64,000 bases of DNA from Bradyrhizobium lupini (GTDB lineage Bacteria; Pseudomonadota; Alphaproteobacteria; Rhizobiales; Xanthobacteraceae): NCBI RefSeq assembly GCF_040939785.1, contig NZ_CP162553.1, positions 5,227,001-5,291,000 on the forward strand, read 5' to 3'. The notes beneath the pieces are model-generated. The model was not told the origin of the DNA, did no database searches, and was given only the letters and a program-made list of their open reading frames with translations. Of the stretch, positions 17,101-25,796 are shown piece by piece. A program made the position numbers and the translations under genes. Within the stretch, counting starts at the first letter, position 1, and each line of letters opens with the position of its first letter.

Positions 17101-17444
17101 GGCTCGAGATCTATGGGCGCGCTGCCAGGTGCCGGAGCGACGACGATCTGGAAGATCTGGAAGAGGAGATCTCGCGTCGTTTCGGCAGGCTGCCGCCGGA
17201 GGCCCGCGACTTCTTCGCCTCCGCCAGGCTGCGGATCGATTGCAAGCGGCGCGGTATCGTCAGGCTCGATGTCGGGCCCGAGGCCGTCGCCGCGACGTTC
17301 CTGCCGGGGCGACTACGGAAATCGAGGGCGAAGTCGCAGACGGGAGCGCTGCAGCGCGACGGCGACCGCGTTGTTCACGCCGGCCGCCGCGACCAGGATC
17401 CGTTCAGCCGGGTCGAGGAGTTTCTCGACCTGCTGGACGGCTAG
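14103..17444 (+). CDS. Mfd-like DEAD/DEAH helicase (transcription-repair coupling factor paralogue)
   Basis: 1113 residues resembling Mfd, which displaces stalled RNA polymerase and recruits UvrA. The UvrB-like part has FPRLNTLPFDGLEPS. The RNA-polymerase-interacting module is recognisable but altered: VHLQRGLAVLDGLQTL replaces the usual VHEDHGVG start. The translocase is intact: Walker A CGDVGFGKTEVA (near residue 613), DEEQHFG (about 715), SATPIPRTL, TNIVESGLDIPRANT (about 853) and QLRGRVGRGG (about 885). The first ~75 residues are a Ser/Lys-rich tail built on imperfect repeats. Start is TTG at 14103 or 14127. It is probably a second, diverged Mfd rather than the main one. Confidence 0.85.
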   Translation: MRNKVGYTLAPTSKARATTGAIKTKSKSSTSVGSISKSAKSTSSKSKRSKSTSSTSKRPDKSASRSAVASSSPLGMLALHLLEQWEKSGRDGLVFLCDDESRAERLGGVIHALDPSVDVLVFPRLNTLPFDGLEPSREIAGRRSSVLRRLAKTKKPVFLVSTAEAIMERLPLPASWSRSSLTLKVGAPYSETELETRLEALGYDLDEEAEYPGGVLFHGKTFEVFPAGALAPFRIEHSGDTIRKIVAVDPIEHEVVYETPELIIDPMSERIALGATRGQRATLPDYCSRARWIADAGVSAHAESWLGTIEDAAGRRDAEREYLGQADWKQLKKRISVLPRKTAFISTPEFSKLASPRKALRAFVADMQRGGSRLLFVAAVEDDLRAMERMSGIKAERLADWSEVTKARSREGALLADFDAGFIGAGRKPLVVVTASDVLGSRAHHPQPMARAWNPAFDHPDVPEKGAAIVHLQRGLAVLDGLQTLDMGKGSRREMIRLKFAGDNAVLVPPSDLAVIWPYAGEPGKLTLDKADGSSWWARRTEAEAEIQVAAKALAKHISQRLRRRAPKLVPPGPAYEKFVARFPYFTTVDQAQAIQDVLDDLAAGHPMDRVICGDVGFGKTEVALRAAAAVALSGKQVAIAAPTTVLARQHVETFRKRFGPLGIEVGSLSRASSGPETRETKEGLRRGTLKVVVGTQALAAKDVKFAELGLVIIDEEQHFGAAEKAKLSGLAKGAHSLWMSATPIPRTLAAGLAGFRDLSVIASPPVHRLPIVTRIAPLSDAAIAAALLRERRRHGQSFLICPRIQDLEPMLARVQSVAPELRIVCLHGRLPVDEIDDRMMSFVDGEADVLLATNIVESGLDIPRANTIVVCWPEKFGLAQLHQLRGRVGRGGTRAFAHLLTEATSEQSEKRLAVLEEFSKPGAGFAISERDLDLRGAGDLFSEQQSGHVQVFGPVLYSHLLKRASERGSDTGADLWVPDLNMPLADMLPEGYVQSEAVRLEIYGRAARCRSDDDLEDLEEEISRRFGRLPPEARDFFASARLRIDCKRRGIVRLDVGPEAVAATFLPGRLRKSRAKSQTGALQRDGDRVVHAGRRDQDPFSRVEEFLDLLDG

Positions 17445-17447
17445 GGA

Positions 17448-18719
17448 TCATTCGGTCTGCTCGACTGCCGCCGGCATTTTCGCCACCGACATCAGCGAGC
17501 GAGCCACCTGGTTGAGAAGCTGATCGGCGTTCTCCTCCTCGGCGAGCGATTTCGACAGCAGGGCGACAATGGCACTGTGGCGAAGCTGCTGGGCGAGGTT
17601 GCGCGCCGTGGTGTAGCCCGCGATCTCGTAATGCTCGACGCGCTGCGCTGCGCCGATCAGGGCGAGGTCGGCCGCCGCGTCCTCCTTGTCCTCGCCCTCG
17701 GCCATGATCTCCTGGCCTTCCTCGACGAGGCCCATCATGCCCTTGCAGGGCTTGGCGCGGGGGGATTTGCCGAGCATTTCGAAGCATTCGTTGATGCGCT
17801 CGACCTGCGCTTCGGTCTCGGCGAGGTGCTGCTCGAACAGCTCGCGCAACTGATCGAAGCGGGCGGCCTCCGCCATCTTGGGAAGCGCCTTGGTCAATTG
17901 CTTCTCGGCATGCAGGATATCGCGCAGCTCGTTGATGAGCAGATCGCCGAGACCCGCTTCGTCCGCGGGCGGCGAGCTCTCGGTGACGATGGCCGAGGCC
18001 GGACCCGGTTCGCCCGCCTGGATCGCCGGCGACTCCGTGAACACCCAGTCGCCGCCCTCGTTCCACGGGCCGCGCGTGTCGATCTCGCCATGGTCGCCGG
18101 CGCCGGTGGAATCGTTGAAGAACTGGTCCACGAGGCCGGGCGTCGGCGCGATGCGGCCGATGCTGAACGCTGGCTTGCCCATGCTCTCGAGCGCGAGCGC
18201 GAACGCCTTCATGTGCGTGATCTCGCGGGTCATCAGGAACTGCAGCGCGTCCTTGCTGCCGGCGTCGTCGCAGAAATTGATCAGCCGCTCGTAGACGATC
18301 TTGGCCCGCGCCTCCGCGGCGATGTTGCTGCGCAGATCGACGTCAAGCTCGCCGGTGATCTTCAGATAGTCGGCGGTCCAGGCATTGCCCTGGGAGTTGA
18401 AGAGATTGACGCCGCCGCCGCCGGCGATGGCGATGAGGGGATCGGCTTCGGCCGCCTGGCGGTCGAACTTCGACGGCTTGAGATGCATCCGCGCCAGCGT
18501 GCCGACCACTTCCAGATGGCTGAGCTCTTCGGTGCCGATGTCCATCAGCAGGTCCTTGCGATCGGGATCCTCGCAGTTCAACCCCTGGATCGAGTACTGC
18601 ATCGCGGCGGCGAGCTCGCCATTCGCGCCGCCGAACTGCTCCAGCAGCATGTTGCCGAAGCGGGGATCCGGCTCGTCGACGCGAACGGTGAACATCAGCT
18701 TCTTGACGTGGTGATACAT
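17448..18719 (-). CDS. Manganese catalase fused to a DUF892 (YciF-like) ferritin-like domain
   Basis: 423 residues with two ferritin-like modules. Residues 1 to ~275 are a manganese catalase, which disproportionates hydrogen peroxide at a dimanganese site. Candidate ligands are Glu35, the Glu/His of GTEELSHLE (about 62-70), and Glu/His of REITHMKAF (about 175-183). A linker of ~25 Pro/Ser-rich residues leads into a DUF892 domain (LGDLLINELRDILHAEKQLTKALPKM to the end). It is convergent with the Mfd-like gene, with three bases between stops. The fusion is the notable feature; a free DUF892 gene lies at 24880-25395. Confidence 0.92.
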   Translation of the reverse strand: MYHHVKKLMFTVRVDEPDPRFGNMLLEQFGGANGELAAAMQYSIQGLNCEDPDRKDLLMDIGTEELSHLEVVGTLARMHLKPSKFDRQAAEADPLIAIAGGGGVNLFNSQGNAWTADYLKITGELDVDLRSNIAAEARAKIVYERLINFCDDAGSKDALQFLMTREITHMKAFALALESMGKPAFSIGRIAPTPGLVDQFFNDSTGAGDHGEIDTRGPWNEGGDWVFTESPAIQAGEPGPASAIVTESSPPADEAGLGDLLINELRDILHAEKQLTKALPKMAEAARFDQLRELFEQHLAETEAQVERINECFEMLGKSPRAKPCKGMMGLVEEGQEIMAEGEDKEDAAADLALIGAAQRVEHYEIAGYTTARNLAQQLRHSAIVALLSKSLAEEENADQLLNQVARSLMSVAKMPAAVEQTE

Positions 18720-18796
18720 GGTGGGGACTCTCGTATTGGAAGGACAGGAAAGAGGATGTCTTCCGAACGGGCGGCTTTAGCGTTCGTTCCTCGCGA

Positions 18797-18832
18797 AACG
18801 ACCTGCGCCGATGATATCGGGCGCAGGTCGTT
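18797..18832. terminator. Strong hairpin between manganese catalase and secreted-protein genes
   Basis: A perfect 13 bp inverted repeat, AACGACCTGCGCC / GGCGCAGGTCGTT, with a 10-base loop. It lies 35 bases beyond the stop of the minus-strand gene at 18867 and is probably that gene's 3' terminator. On that strand it is followed by only a weak T tract. Confidence 0.6.
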
Positions 18833-18866
18833 CGAAGTCGATCGGCAGGATTGTGGGCGTATTCGT

Positions 18867-19160
18867 TTAGCGTTGGTCCGGACGCTTGGCGGGCGGCCCA
18901 TTCTTGTTGCCTGGCGCGCCCTGAATATTCGACGGGTCCTGCGACTGCACGGCGGTGTTGCCAGTGGAGCTCGTCGAACTCGATCCAACGGTCTCACCAG
19001 GCTTTGCGGCCGGCCCGTTCTTGTTGCCGGGCTGCCCGGCAATGCCGGCACCCGAATTCTGCGCGCTCGGCGCGGACGAAACGTCAGGCTTGCTGGCCTG
19101 CGCCCAGGCTGCTCCAGGCAGCGCGAGAGCGGCGAGGATAACGGCACCTGTGAACTTCAT
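18867..19160 (-). CDS. Small secreted protein with duplicated GNKNGP motif
   Basis: 97 residues. A signal peptide (MKFTGAVILAALALPGAAWA) is followed by a disordered Ser/Asn/Gly/Pro-rich mature part. Two near-copies of a motif are visible, GQPGNKNGPAAKPG in the middle and GAPGNKNGPPAKRP at the C-terminus, separated by a Ser/Thr-rich linker. No cysteines are present. I start it at 19160, where the signal peptide begins. The function is unknown. It sits upstream of the manganese catalase on the same strand, but a strong hairpin separates the two. Confidence 0.7.
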   Translation of the reverse strand: MKFTGAVILAALALPGAAWAQASKPDVSSAPSAQNSGAGIAGQPGNKNGPAAKPGETVGSSSTSSTGNTAVQSQDPSNIQGAPGNKNGPPAKRPDQR

Positions 19161-19265
19161 CTCGGTGTTCTCCGACTGATGCCCCATCTACTCGAACGCC
19201 GATAACCTGCGTGCGTTCCCTGTCGTCATCAACTCGAAAGCGTCGGCTCACCGTGTCACGACCAA

Positions 19266-21502
19266 TTACCCCGGCAGCGGCGCCTCCACGACGTCCAGCA
19301 GCGCGCCGAGGCCCTGGCGCAGGCGGCGCGTGGCGATGGTTTCGGTGGCGAGACCGAACACCACGAGGGATCGCCCCGTCATCGCATAAACGTGCCCGAA
19401 CTCGAATGCGGGCATTTGCCCCTCCGGTTGATTGGTGTCGATCAACCCGATCCAGCTGCGTCCCTCGGCGACTGCGGGCAAGGTGAAATTCACGACGTCG
19501 TAATGGGCGTTGTAGATCAGCAGCATGGTTGCGTCCGAGCCGCGGCGCTTGATCCCGGTCTCCTGGGCGCGGCCGTCGAGCAGCAGGCCGAAACATTTGG
19601 CGTTACCGTCCTGCCACTGGTCCGTCGTCATTTCCTCCCCGGACGGCGCGAGCCACGTCACGTCCTTCACGTCCAGCTCTTCATTGTGGGAGCCGACCAG
19701 GAAGCGGCTGCGGTAAAGAATCGGAAATGCCTTACGCGTGGCGATCAGCTTGCGCGTGAATTCGCGAAGGCTGCGGCCATTTGCGGTGATGCGGAGCCAG
19801 TCGAGCCATGTGATCTCGTTGTCTTGGGCGTACGCGTTGTTGTTGCCGTGTTGGGTGTGTCCGAATTCGTCGCCTGCAAGCAGCATAGGCGTGCCGTGCG
19901 ACAACAGCATGGTCGCCAGCAGATTGCGCTTTTGGCGCTCGCGCAGCGCCGTGATGTCCGGATCGTCCGTCGGTCCCTCGGCGCCGCAATTCCAGGAATG
20001 ATTGTTGCTGTGGCCGTCGCGATTATCCTCACCATTGGCTTCGTTGTGCTTGTCGTTGTACGAGACGAGGTCATTGAGATTGAAGCCGTCATGGGCTGTG
20101 ACGAAGTTGACGCTGGCCCATGGCCGGCGGCCGCGCTTGTTGAAGAGATCGCCGGATCCGGACACGCGCTTGGCGAAGTCCGCGATCGATCCCTCATCGC
20201 CCTTCCAGAAGGCGCGCACGGTGTCCCTGAACTTGTCGTTCCACTCCGCCCATCCCGGCGGAAACTGACCGACCTGATAGCCGCCCGGACCGATGTCCCA
20301 GGGCTCGGCGATCAGCTTGACGCTGGAAAGCACGGGGTCCTGCCGGCAGGCATCGAGGAAGCCGCCGCCTTCATCGAACCCGTAAGGTTCGCGCGCCAGG
20401 ATGGTGGCGAGATCGAAGCGGAAACCGTCGACCCGCATCTCGGTCGCCCAGTAGCGCAGGAATCCGCGACCAGTTGCAGCACGCGTGGATGCGACAGGTT
20501 CACCGTGTTCCCGGTACCGGTGTCGTTGATGTAGTAGCGCTGCTGGTCCGGCAGCAGGCGGTAATAGCTGGCGTTGTCGATGCCCTTGAACGAGAGGGTT
20601 GGGCCGAGCTCGTTTCCTTCAGCGGTGTGATTGTAGACGACGTCGAGGATGACCTCGACGCCATGGGCGTGGAACTGGTTGACCATGGCCTTGAATTCGT
20701 TCGCGAACGGCGTTCTGAGGTAACGCGGCTCCGGCGCGAAGAAGGCAAGGGAGTTGTAGCCCCAGTAATTGCGCAAGCCTTTCTCGACCAGATAGCTGTC
20801 GTCAACGAAGGCATGGATCGGCAACAATTCTGCACTGGTAATGCCAAGCGAGCGCAGGTAGGCCGGAACTTCCGAGTGCGCGAGACCGGAGAACGTGCCG
20901 CGGTCTGCGTCGGGCACCAGCGGATGCAACTGGGTAAACCCCTTGACGTGCATCTCGTAGACGATCGTCCGCTCCCACGGCACTTCCGGCTTGCGCGCGG
21001 CGCCCCAGGTGAAGGCCGGGTCGATGACACGGCATTTCTGCATCAAGGGCGCGCTGTCGCGTTCGTCGTAGGAGAGATCCTTGTCGGCATGGTCGAGCTG
21101 GTAGCCGAACAGCTCCGGTCCCCAGCGCAACCGGCCGACCAGCTGCTTGGCGTAGGGATCGAGCACGAGCTTGTTGGGATTGAAGCGGTGTCCAGCGTCG
21201 GGTTCGTAGGGGCCATGGACGCGGTAGCCGTAGACGGTGCCGGGGCGGGCCGAGGGCAAATAGCCGTGCCAGACTTCGTCGGTATATTCGGGGAGTTCGA
21301 TCCGCTCCAGTTCGGCTTCGCCGCTGTCGTCGAACAGGCAGAGTTCGACCTTGGTGGCATGGGCTGAAAACAGCGCGAAATTGACGCCGAGCCCGTCCCA
21401 GGTGGCGCCGAGCGGAAACGGCTTGCCCTCGCTGATGCGGGAGCGGCGCAGGCTCGAGGCCGCCCGCGTCAGGGTGTCGTCTGAATGTACCGTTTGATCC
21501 AT
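19266..21502 (-). pseudogene. glgX: Glycogen debranching enzyme GlgX, frameshifted
   Basis: GlgX hydrolyses alpha-1,6 branches of phosphorylase-limited glycogen. The N-terminal frame (from 21502) has the CBM48 part and GH13 motif I (EVILDVVYNHTAEG). It runs correctly to VLQLVADS, then leaves frame near 20459-20464. The other frame resumes with RYWATEMRVDGFRFDLAT (motif II, nucleophile Asp), LIAEPWDIG (motif III, acid Glu) and NFVTAHDGF (motif IV). All catalytic motifs survive, so one missing base is the only defect seen. The total is ~745 residues if repaired. It may be a true recent mutation or a sequencing error. A DUF3606 gene and treZ lie upstream. Confidence 0.9.
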
Positions 21503-21545
21503 CGCTGCCCCCGAATAGCCCCTGAAGAATTTGGTGAGGTTGCCG

Positions 21546-21803
21546 TCACTTCCGCGTCGCCTGCTCGCCGACGGTCGCAGAAGTAATCACCGCGACAGGA
21601 GGCACATCGTCCGGCTTCGGCAGCGTGGTTGCCCTTTGCAGCGCCGCCTCCTTGCTGATAGCCGCAATCGAGTTGCCAATCCGCTCGACGATGCTGGTCA
21701 GCTCTGCGTCGGATAGTCCGAGACGCTTTCTGACGAGGCGCACCTGAGTACGGTCGGCGAGGTCGAGCTTGTTGCGGATCGGCTGTGGCTTCGAGCGGCG
21801 CAT
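21546..21803 (-). CDS. DUF3606-like small protein
   Basis: 85 residues from the ATG at 21803. The N-terminal half (NKLDLADRTQVRLVRKRLGLSDAELTSIVERIG) matches DUF3606, a short helical family of unknown function often found near stress and carbohydrate genes. The C-terminal part is a Pro/Val-rich tail. It lies 43 bases upstream of glgX in the same direction, so it may head that transcript. Longer upstream in-frame extensions look non-coding. Confidence 0.65.
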   Translation of the reverse strand: MRRSKPQPIRNKLDLADRTQVRLVRKRLGLSDAELTSIVERIGNSIAAISKEAALQRATTLPKPDDVPPVAVITSATVGEQATRK

Positions 21804-22082
21804 GACGAAAACTCCCGTGTGGAGTTGCAACCGTCGCCCCGGCGATTCCGTTCCCTGTTTGCAACAGTGATCTTCCCCAACCCATCGTCGCCGCACCTCG
21901 GCCCAAAAGTGCACACAACGCACATGGCGCATCGGTGTGGCGCCGGCCTGAGGAACGAATGCCCACATCTCGGCTTCTCCCGTTGAGCATGCTCAAGCGA
22001 TCGTAAAATCGAGCCTCGCGAAGCGTGCCGTAACTTCCAGCCATGCACGCAAAGGCGGCCAGGTTTGAGTCACAGTTTGGGA

Positions 22083-23895
22083 ATGGCTGGGCCAGCGCGA
22101 CACTACGGCCCTCGATGCCTCGACCACGGGGTCTGCTTCAATCTGTGGGCGCCGACGGCGCAATCGGTCGAATTGCTCGAAGCCGGCCGGCCGCCACTCC
22201 GGATGATGCGCGACCACGATGGCTGGTACCAGGCGTTGAGTCCCACCGCGCATGTCGGCACGCGCTATCAGTTCAGGATCAACGAAGACCTGGTCGTTCC
22301 CGATCCCGCCTCGTTCTTCCAGCCGGACGACGTCGGGGCCCCGAGCGAGGTGGTGGACACTGCGGCGTTCCGAGACTCGGTGCTCTATCCCGGCCGCCCT
22401 TGGGCGGAGGCCGTGATCTACGAGTTGCACGTCGGCACCTTCAGTGAGGAGGGCACCTATGCCGGCGTCGAGAAGAAGTTGCCCTATCTGCGCGATCTCG
22501 GCATTACCGCAATCGAGCTGATGCCGCTCAATGATGTCCCCGGCCGGCACAATTGGGGCTATGACGGCGTGCTGCTGAATGCGCCGAATGCGCGCTACGG
22601 CAGGCCGGAAGACCTCAAGCGGCTGTTACGCGCGGCGCATGCCCTCGACATCATGGTCTATCTCGATGTTGTCTATAACCATTTCGGACCGCAGCTGAAC
22701 TATCTGCACCTCTATGCGGAAAGTTTCTTTACCGCGCGCCACAGCACCGGCTGGGGCCCTGCCGTCAACCTCGAGGGACACGACGGCGCGTTCGTGCGCG
22801 AGTTCCTGATCGAGAACGCGTTGATGTGGCTGCGCGACTACGGGTTCGACGGCTTGCGGCTCGACGCCGTTCACGCCCTGAAGGACGATTCCGACCGCCA
22901 TTTCCTGATCGAGCTTGCCGAGACGGTTCGCAGTCAGCTGCCGGACCGGCGCGTGCATCTGATGCTGGAGAACGAGGCCAATCAGGCCCGCCTGCTCGAC
23001 CGTGCTCAGGGGCGAACCCGGCTCTATGACGCGCAATGGGGCGATGATTTTCACAACGCGCTCCACGTCCTGTTGACGGGCGAGGACGAAGGCTATTATC
23101 GCGCGTTCGCAGACAGGCCGCTTGAACATCTCGCGCGAGCGCTCACCGAGGGCTTTGCCTACCAGGGCGAAATCTTTCCGCTGCATGACGAACCGCGCGG
23201 CGAGCCGAGCGCGCATCTGCCGCCTGATGCCACCATCTTCTTCGCCCAGAACCACGACCAGATCGGCAACCGCGCGCTCGGGGAGCGGCTTTCCGCGCTG
23301 GTCGGTCCGGAGAAGCTGGACCAGGCCATGGCACTGGTTCTCTTGAACCCGCATATTCCCCTGTTGTTCATGGGTGAGGAAGCCGCGGCCGAGACGCCAT
23401 TCCTGTTTTTCGCAGACTGGTCCGGCGAAGCTGCCGAGCTGACGCGGGAAGGGCGGCGCAAGGAGTTCGCGCACTTCAAGGCGTTCTCGACGCCCGGCAT
23501 GCGCGCCAGGATTCCGGATCCGTGCGATGAAAAAAACCTTCGGGGCATCGAAGCTCGACTGGGCCGGCATCGACCGCTCTCCCGCCAGCGCCAGGTTTCG
23601 CGGCCTCACAGCCCGATTGCTGAAGATACGGCGCGAGAAGATCGTTCCGCTGATCAAACGGGGTTTCGTTTCGGCTCATTGCAGGTTGCTGGGGGAGAAC
23701 CAGCGTAAGGGCGGCCTGGATGCCCGTTGGCGGACGCAGAAGGGAGACATCTTGCAGATTGTTGCCAGTTTCGCCGACCACGAACTGCCCATGCCGGCGC
23801 TGGTCGCGGGCGAGAGCCTATGGCGATTGGGCGCCGCCGACGCGCCAGCGCTGTTGCCGAGCGACATCATCGTGCGGCTTGGCCACGAGGCGTGA
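22083..23895 (+). pseudogene. treZ: Malto-oligosyltrehalose trehalohydrolase TreZ, frameshifted
   Basis: TreZ releases trehalose from maltooligosyl-trehalose made by TreY. The first frame carries the N-terminal beta domain (GVCFNLWAPTAQSVELL), AVIYELHVGTFSEEGT, YLDVVYNHFGP, GFDGLRLDAVHAL with the nucleophile Asp, MLENEANQ and FFAQNHDQIGNR. It continues to IPDPCDEK, where a run of seven A (23530-23536) shifts frame by +1. The correct C-terminus (TFGASKLDWAG onwards, to VRLGHEA) follows in the next frame. With one A fewer the product is ~604 residues, the usual size. The ATG at 22083 is chosen over a TTG at 22065. Transcript slippage on A7 could restore some product. Confidence 0.9.
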
Positions 23896-23958
23896 TGGAA
23901 CCGCGAGGAACGCTTCCGAAAGCTTTCCGTTAGCGGAGTAAATCCCTGGAGCCACTCC

Positions 23959-24816
23959 ATGACCGAATATCCAAAGCCGCCTTATCCGTCCCAGCAGCAA
24001 TCGATGCCCGGTTCGACCCGCGCGATGAATCCACGACCGGATCACGGCGAAGAGAGTTACAAGGGCTCCGGGCGACTGTCCGGAAAGAAGGCAATCATCA
24101 CCGGTGGCGACAGTGGCATCGGCCGCGCGGTCGCGATCGCCTATGCCCGGGAAGGTGCCGACATCGTCATCGCCTATTTGAACGAGGACGAGGATGCCGC
24201 TGAGGTCAAGACGCTGGTGGAGCGCGAGGGACGCAAGGTCGTCCTGATCCCCGGCGACATCCGCAATCCCGATCATTGTCGCGCGATCATCCAGCGCACC
24301 GTCGAGGCGTTCGGCGCAATAGACATCCTCGTCAACAACGCGGCGCATCAGGACACGTTCAAGGAGATCGCTGAGATCAGCGACGAGGAATGGCAGCGGA
24401 CGTTCGAGACCAACATTCACGCCATGTTCTATCTCACCAAGGCTGCGGTCCCCCACATGCGCCCGGGAGCGGCGATCATCAACACCGCGTCGGTGAACTC
24501 CGACATGCCGAATCCAACCCTGCTGGCCTATGCCACGACCAAGGGCGCCATTCAGAACTTTACCGGCGGCCTTGCGCAGATGCTGGCGGCAAAGGGCATT
24601 CGGGTCAATGCGGTCGCTCCGGGTCCGATCTGGACGCCGCTGATCCCGTCGACGATGCCGGAGGACAAAGTCAAGAACTTCGGCAAGCAAGTGCCGATGC
24701 AACGGGCCGGCCAACCGGCCGAACTTGCGACCGCCTATGTCATGCTCGCCGATACACTCTCGAGCTACACGTCGGGAGCGACCCTGGCGGTCACCGGCGG
24801 CAAGCCGTTCATCTGA
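23959..24816 (+). CDS. SDR family oxidoreductase (general-stress YdaD/YhdG-like)
   Basis: 285 residues of a classical short-chain dehydrogenase using NAD(P). A ~40-residue Pro/Gln-rich N-terminal extension precedes the cofactor motif TGGDSGIGRA (about 49-58). NNAAH and the catalytic Ser (NTASVNS), Tyr (LAYATTKGA) and Lys follow, and then VNAVAPGPIWTPL. The extension is typical of the YdaD-like stress group. The gene stands between treZ and a convergent YciF-like gene, with a strong hairpin between the stops. The substrate is unknown. Confidence 0.9.
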   Translation: MTEYPKPPYPSQQQSMPGSTRAMNPRPDHGEESYKGSGRLSGKKAIITGGDSGIGRAVAIAYAREGADIVIAYLNEDEDAAEVKTLVEREGRKVVLIPGDIRNPDHCRAIIQRTVEAFGAIDILVNNAAHQDTFKEIAEISDEEWQRTFETNIHAMFYLTKAAVPHMRPGAAIINTASVNSDMPNPTLLAYATTKGAIQNFTGGLAQMLAAKGIRVNAVAPGPIWTPLIPSTMPEDKVKNFGKQVPMQRAGQPAELATAYVMLADTLSSYTSGATLAVTGGKPFI

Positions 24817-24831
24817 CCGAACCTGCAACGA

Positions 24832-24867
24832 GAACGTGGCAGCCCCGCGGGTGGGGCCGCCACGTTC
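24832..24867. terminator. Bidirectional terminator-like hairpin
   Basis: GAACGTGGC (24832-24840) pairs with GCCACGTTC (24859-24867), and an inner CCCC/GGGG extends the stem. It lies between the convergent SDR and YciF-like genes, so it probably ends both transcripts. There is no T run. Confidence 0.7.
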
Positions 24868-24879
24868 AGTACGTCTCGA

Positions 24880-25395
24880 TCAAGCCGCGCTGGACGCCTT
24901 GGCATTGACGCCCTTGCGAAGCGCCACGGTGTTCAGCTTGGTGTTGGCGGCCTTCTCTTCGTTCAGGTTCGTCGTGAGGAAGCGCACGATGTCGTCGTGC
25001 CCGAGTTCCTCCGCCCATGCGATCAGCGTGCCGTAGCGGCACATCTCATAATGCTCGACGGCCTATGCGTTGGCCACGATCGCGGCATCGAGCACGGCCT
25101 TGTCCTCGATTTCGCCCGCGGTCTCATCGGCCTCCTTGATGAGGCCGTCGATGGCGGGACAGTGTGTCCCGCTGGGCTCCTTGCCGAGCTTCGCGAATGC
25201 CTTGCCGAGCCTGTCGACCTGCTTGTTGGTCTCCTCCAGATGGGCTTTCAAGCCGGCGGCAAGGTCCCTGTTTGTCGCCTTCTCGATCATCTTCGGCAGA
25301 GCCTTGAGGATCTGCTGTTCCGCGTAATAGATATCCTGCAGGCCGTGCAGCAGCAGGTCTTCCATCGATTTGATGTCCTTGGTGAAGAATCCCAT
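24880..25395 (-). pseudogene. YciF-like DUF892 ferritin-like protein with in-frame amber stop
   Basis: The frame from the ATG at 25395 begins MGFFTKDIKSMEDLLLHGLQDIYYAEQQ, a typical YciF/DUF892 N-terminus with the metal-site Glu in YAEQQ. It reads normally to AAIVANA, then meets TAG at 25063-25065. The same frame continues with AVEHYEMCRYGTLIAWAEELG and a good C-terminus to 24880. The homologous position in the DUF892 domain of the manganese catalase fusion reads AAQRVEHYE, so the stop most simply replaces a Gln codon (CAG to TAG). The full product would be 171 residues. A stop-truncated form would lose the second half of the four-helix bundle. Confidence 0.88.
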
Positions 25396-25481
25396 AAACG
25401 ACGTCTCCTTTGACAATGATGGAACTGGAACGCTGCACAGCCCTAGCTGTTCCATTCCCGTGATCAGATCAGGAGAGCCGA

Positions 25482-25676
25482 ATGAGCGATGGTGCGGATC
25501 ATCTTGCGGGCCTGCTCGGACGAGCGGCGATGGACGTGTGGGGTGACATGCCCCGCGACATCCAGGAAGCGCTGTTCGAGACCGCCATGAAGGGGCGTCC
25601 TGCGGAGCGGGAAGAGCTCGCGCGGCTGCTGCACGAGCGGCATCCCCGTACGCTTCATCCGGCACGGCCTGGCTGA
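25482..25676 (+). CDS. Small hypothetical protein
   Basis: 64 residues, helical, soluble. Key features are HLAGLLGRAAMDVWGDMPRDIQEALFETAMKG and a C-terminal basic HERHPRTLHPARPG. The ATG at 25482 follows the divergent YciF-like gene. No family is recognised with certainty; similar short orphan proteins occur near stress genes in Bradyrhizobium. Confidence 0.6.
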   Translation: MSDGADHLAGLLGRAAMDVWGDMPRDIQEALFETAMKGRPAEREELARLLHERHPRTLHPARPG

Positions 25677-25796
25677 GCCGCGGCAGGAACGATTGTGTCA
25701 GAAGCCGATTTGTAAAATGGGCGAGGCGCGGTGAATGGGATTGACGAAGCCCGTGAGCCGTAGCTCGCCCAGGATCAAATCGGTGAGTCGATCGGC

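Noticed and set aside
23530..23537. A_AAA_AAC heptamer in treZ as a programmed -1 frameshift site
   Set aside because: The heptamer is in the right phase, but a -1 shift does not reach the frame that encodes the TreZ C-terminus; a +1 change is needed. Indel or transcript slippage fits better.
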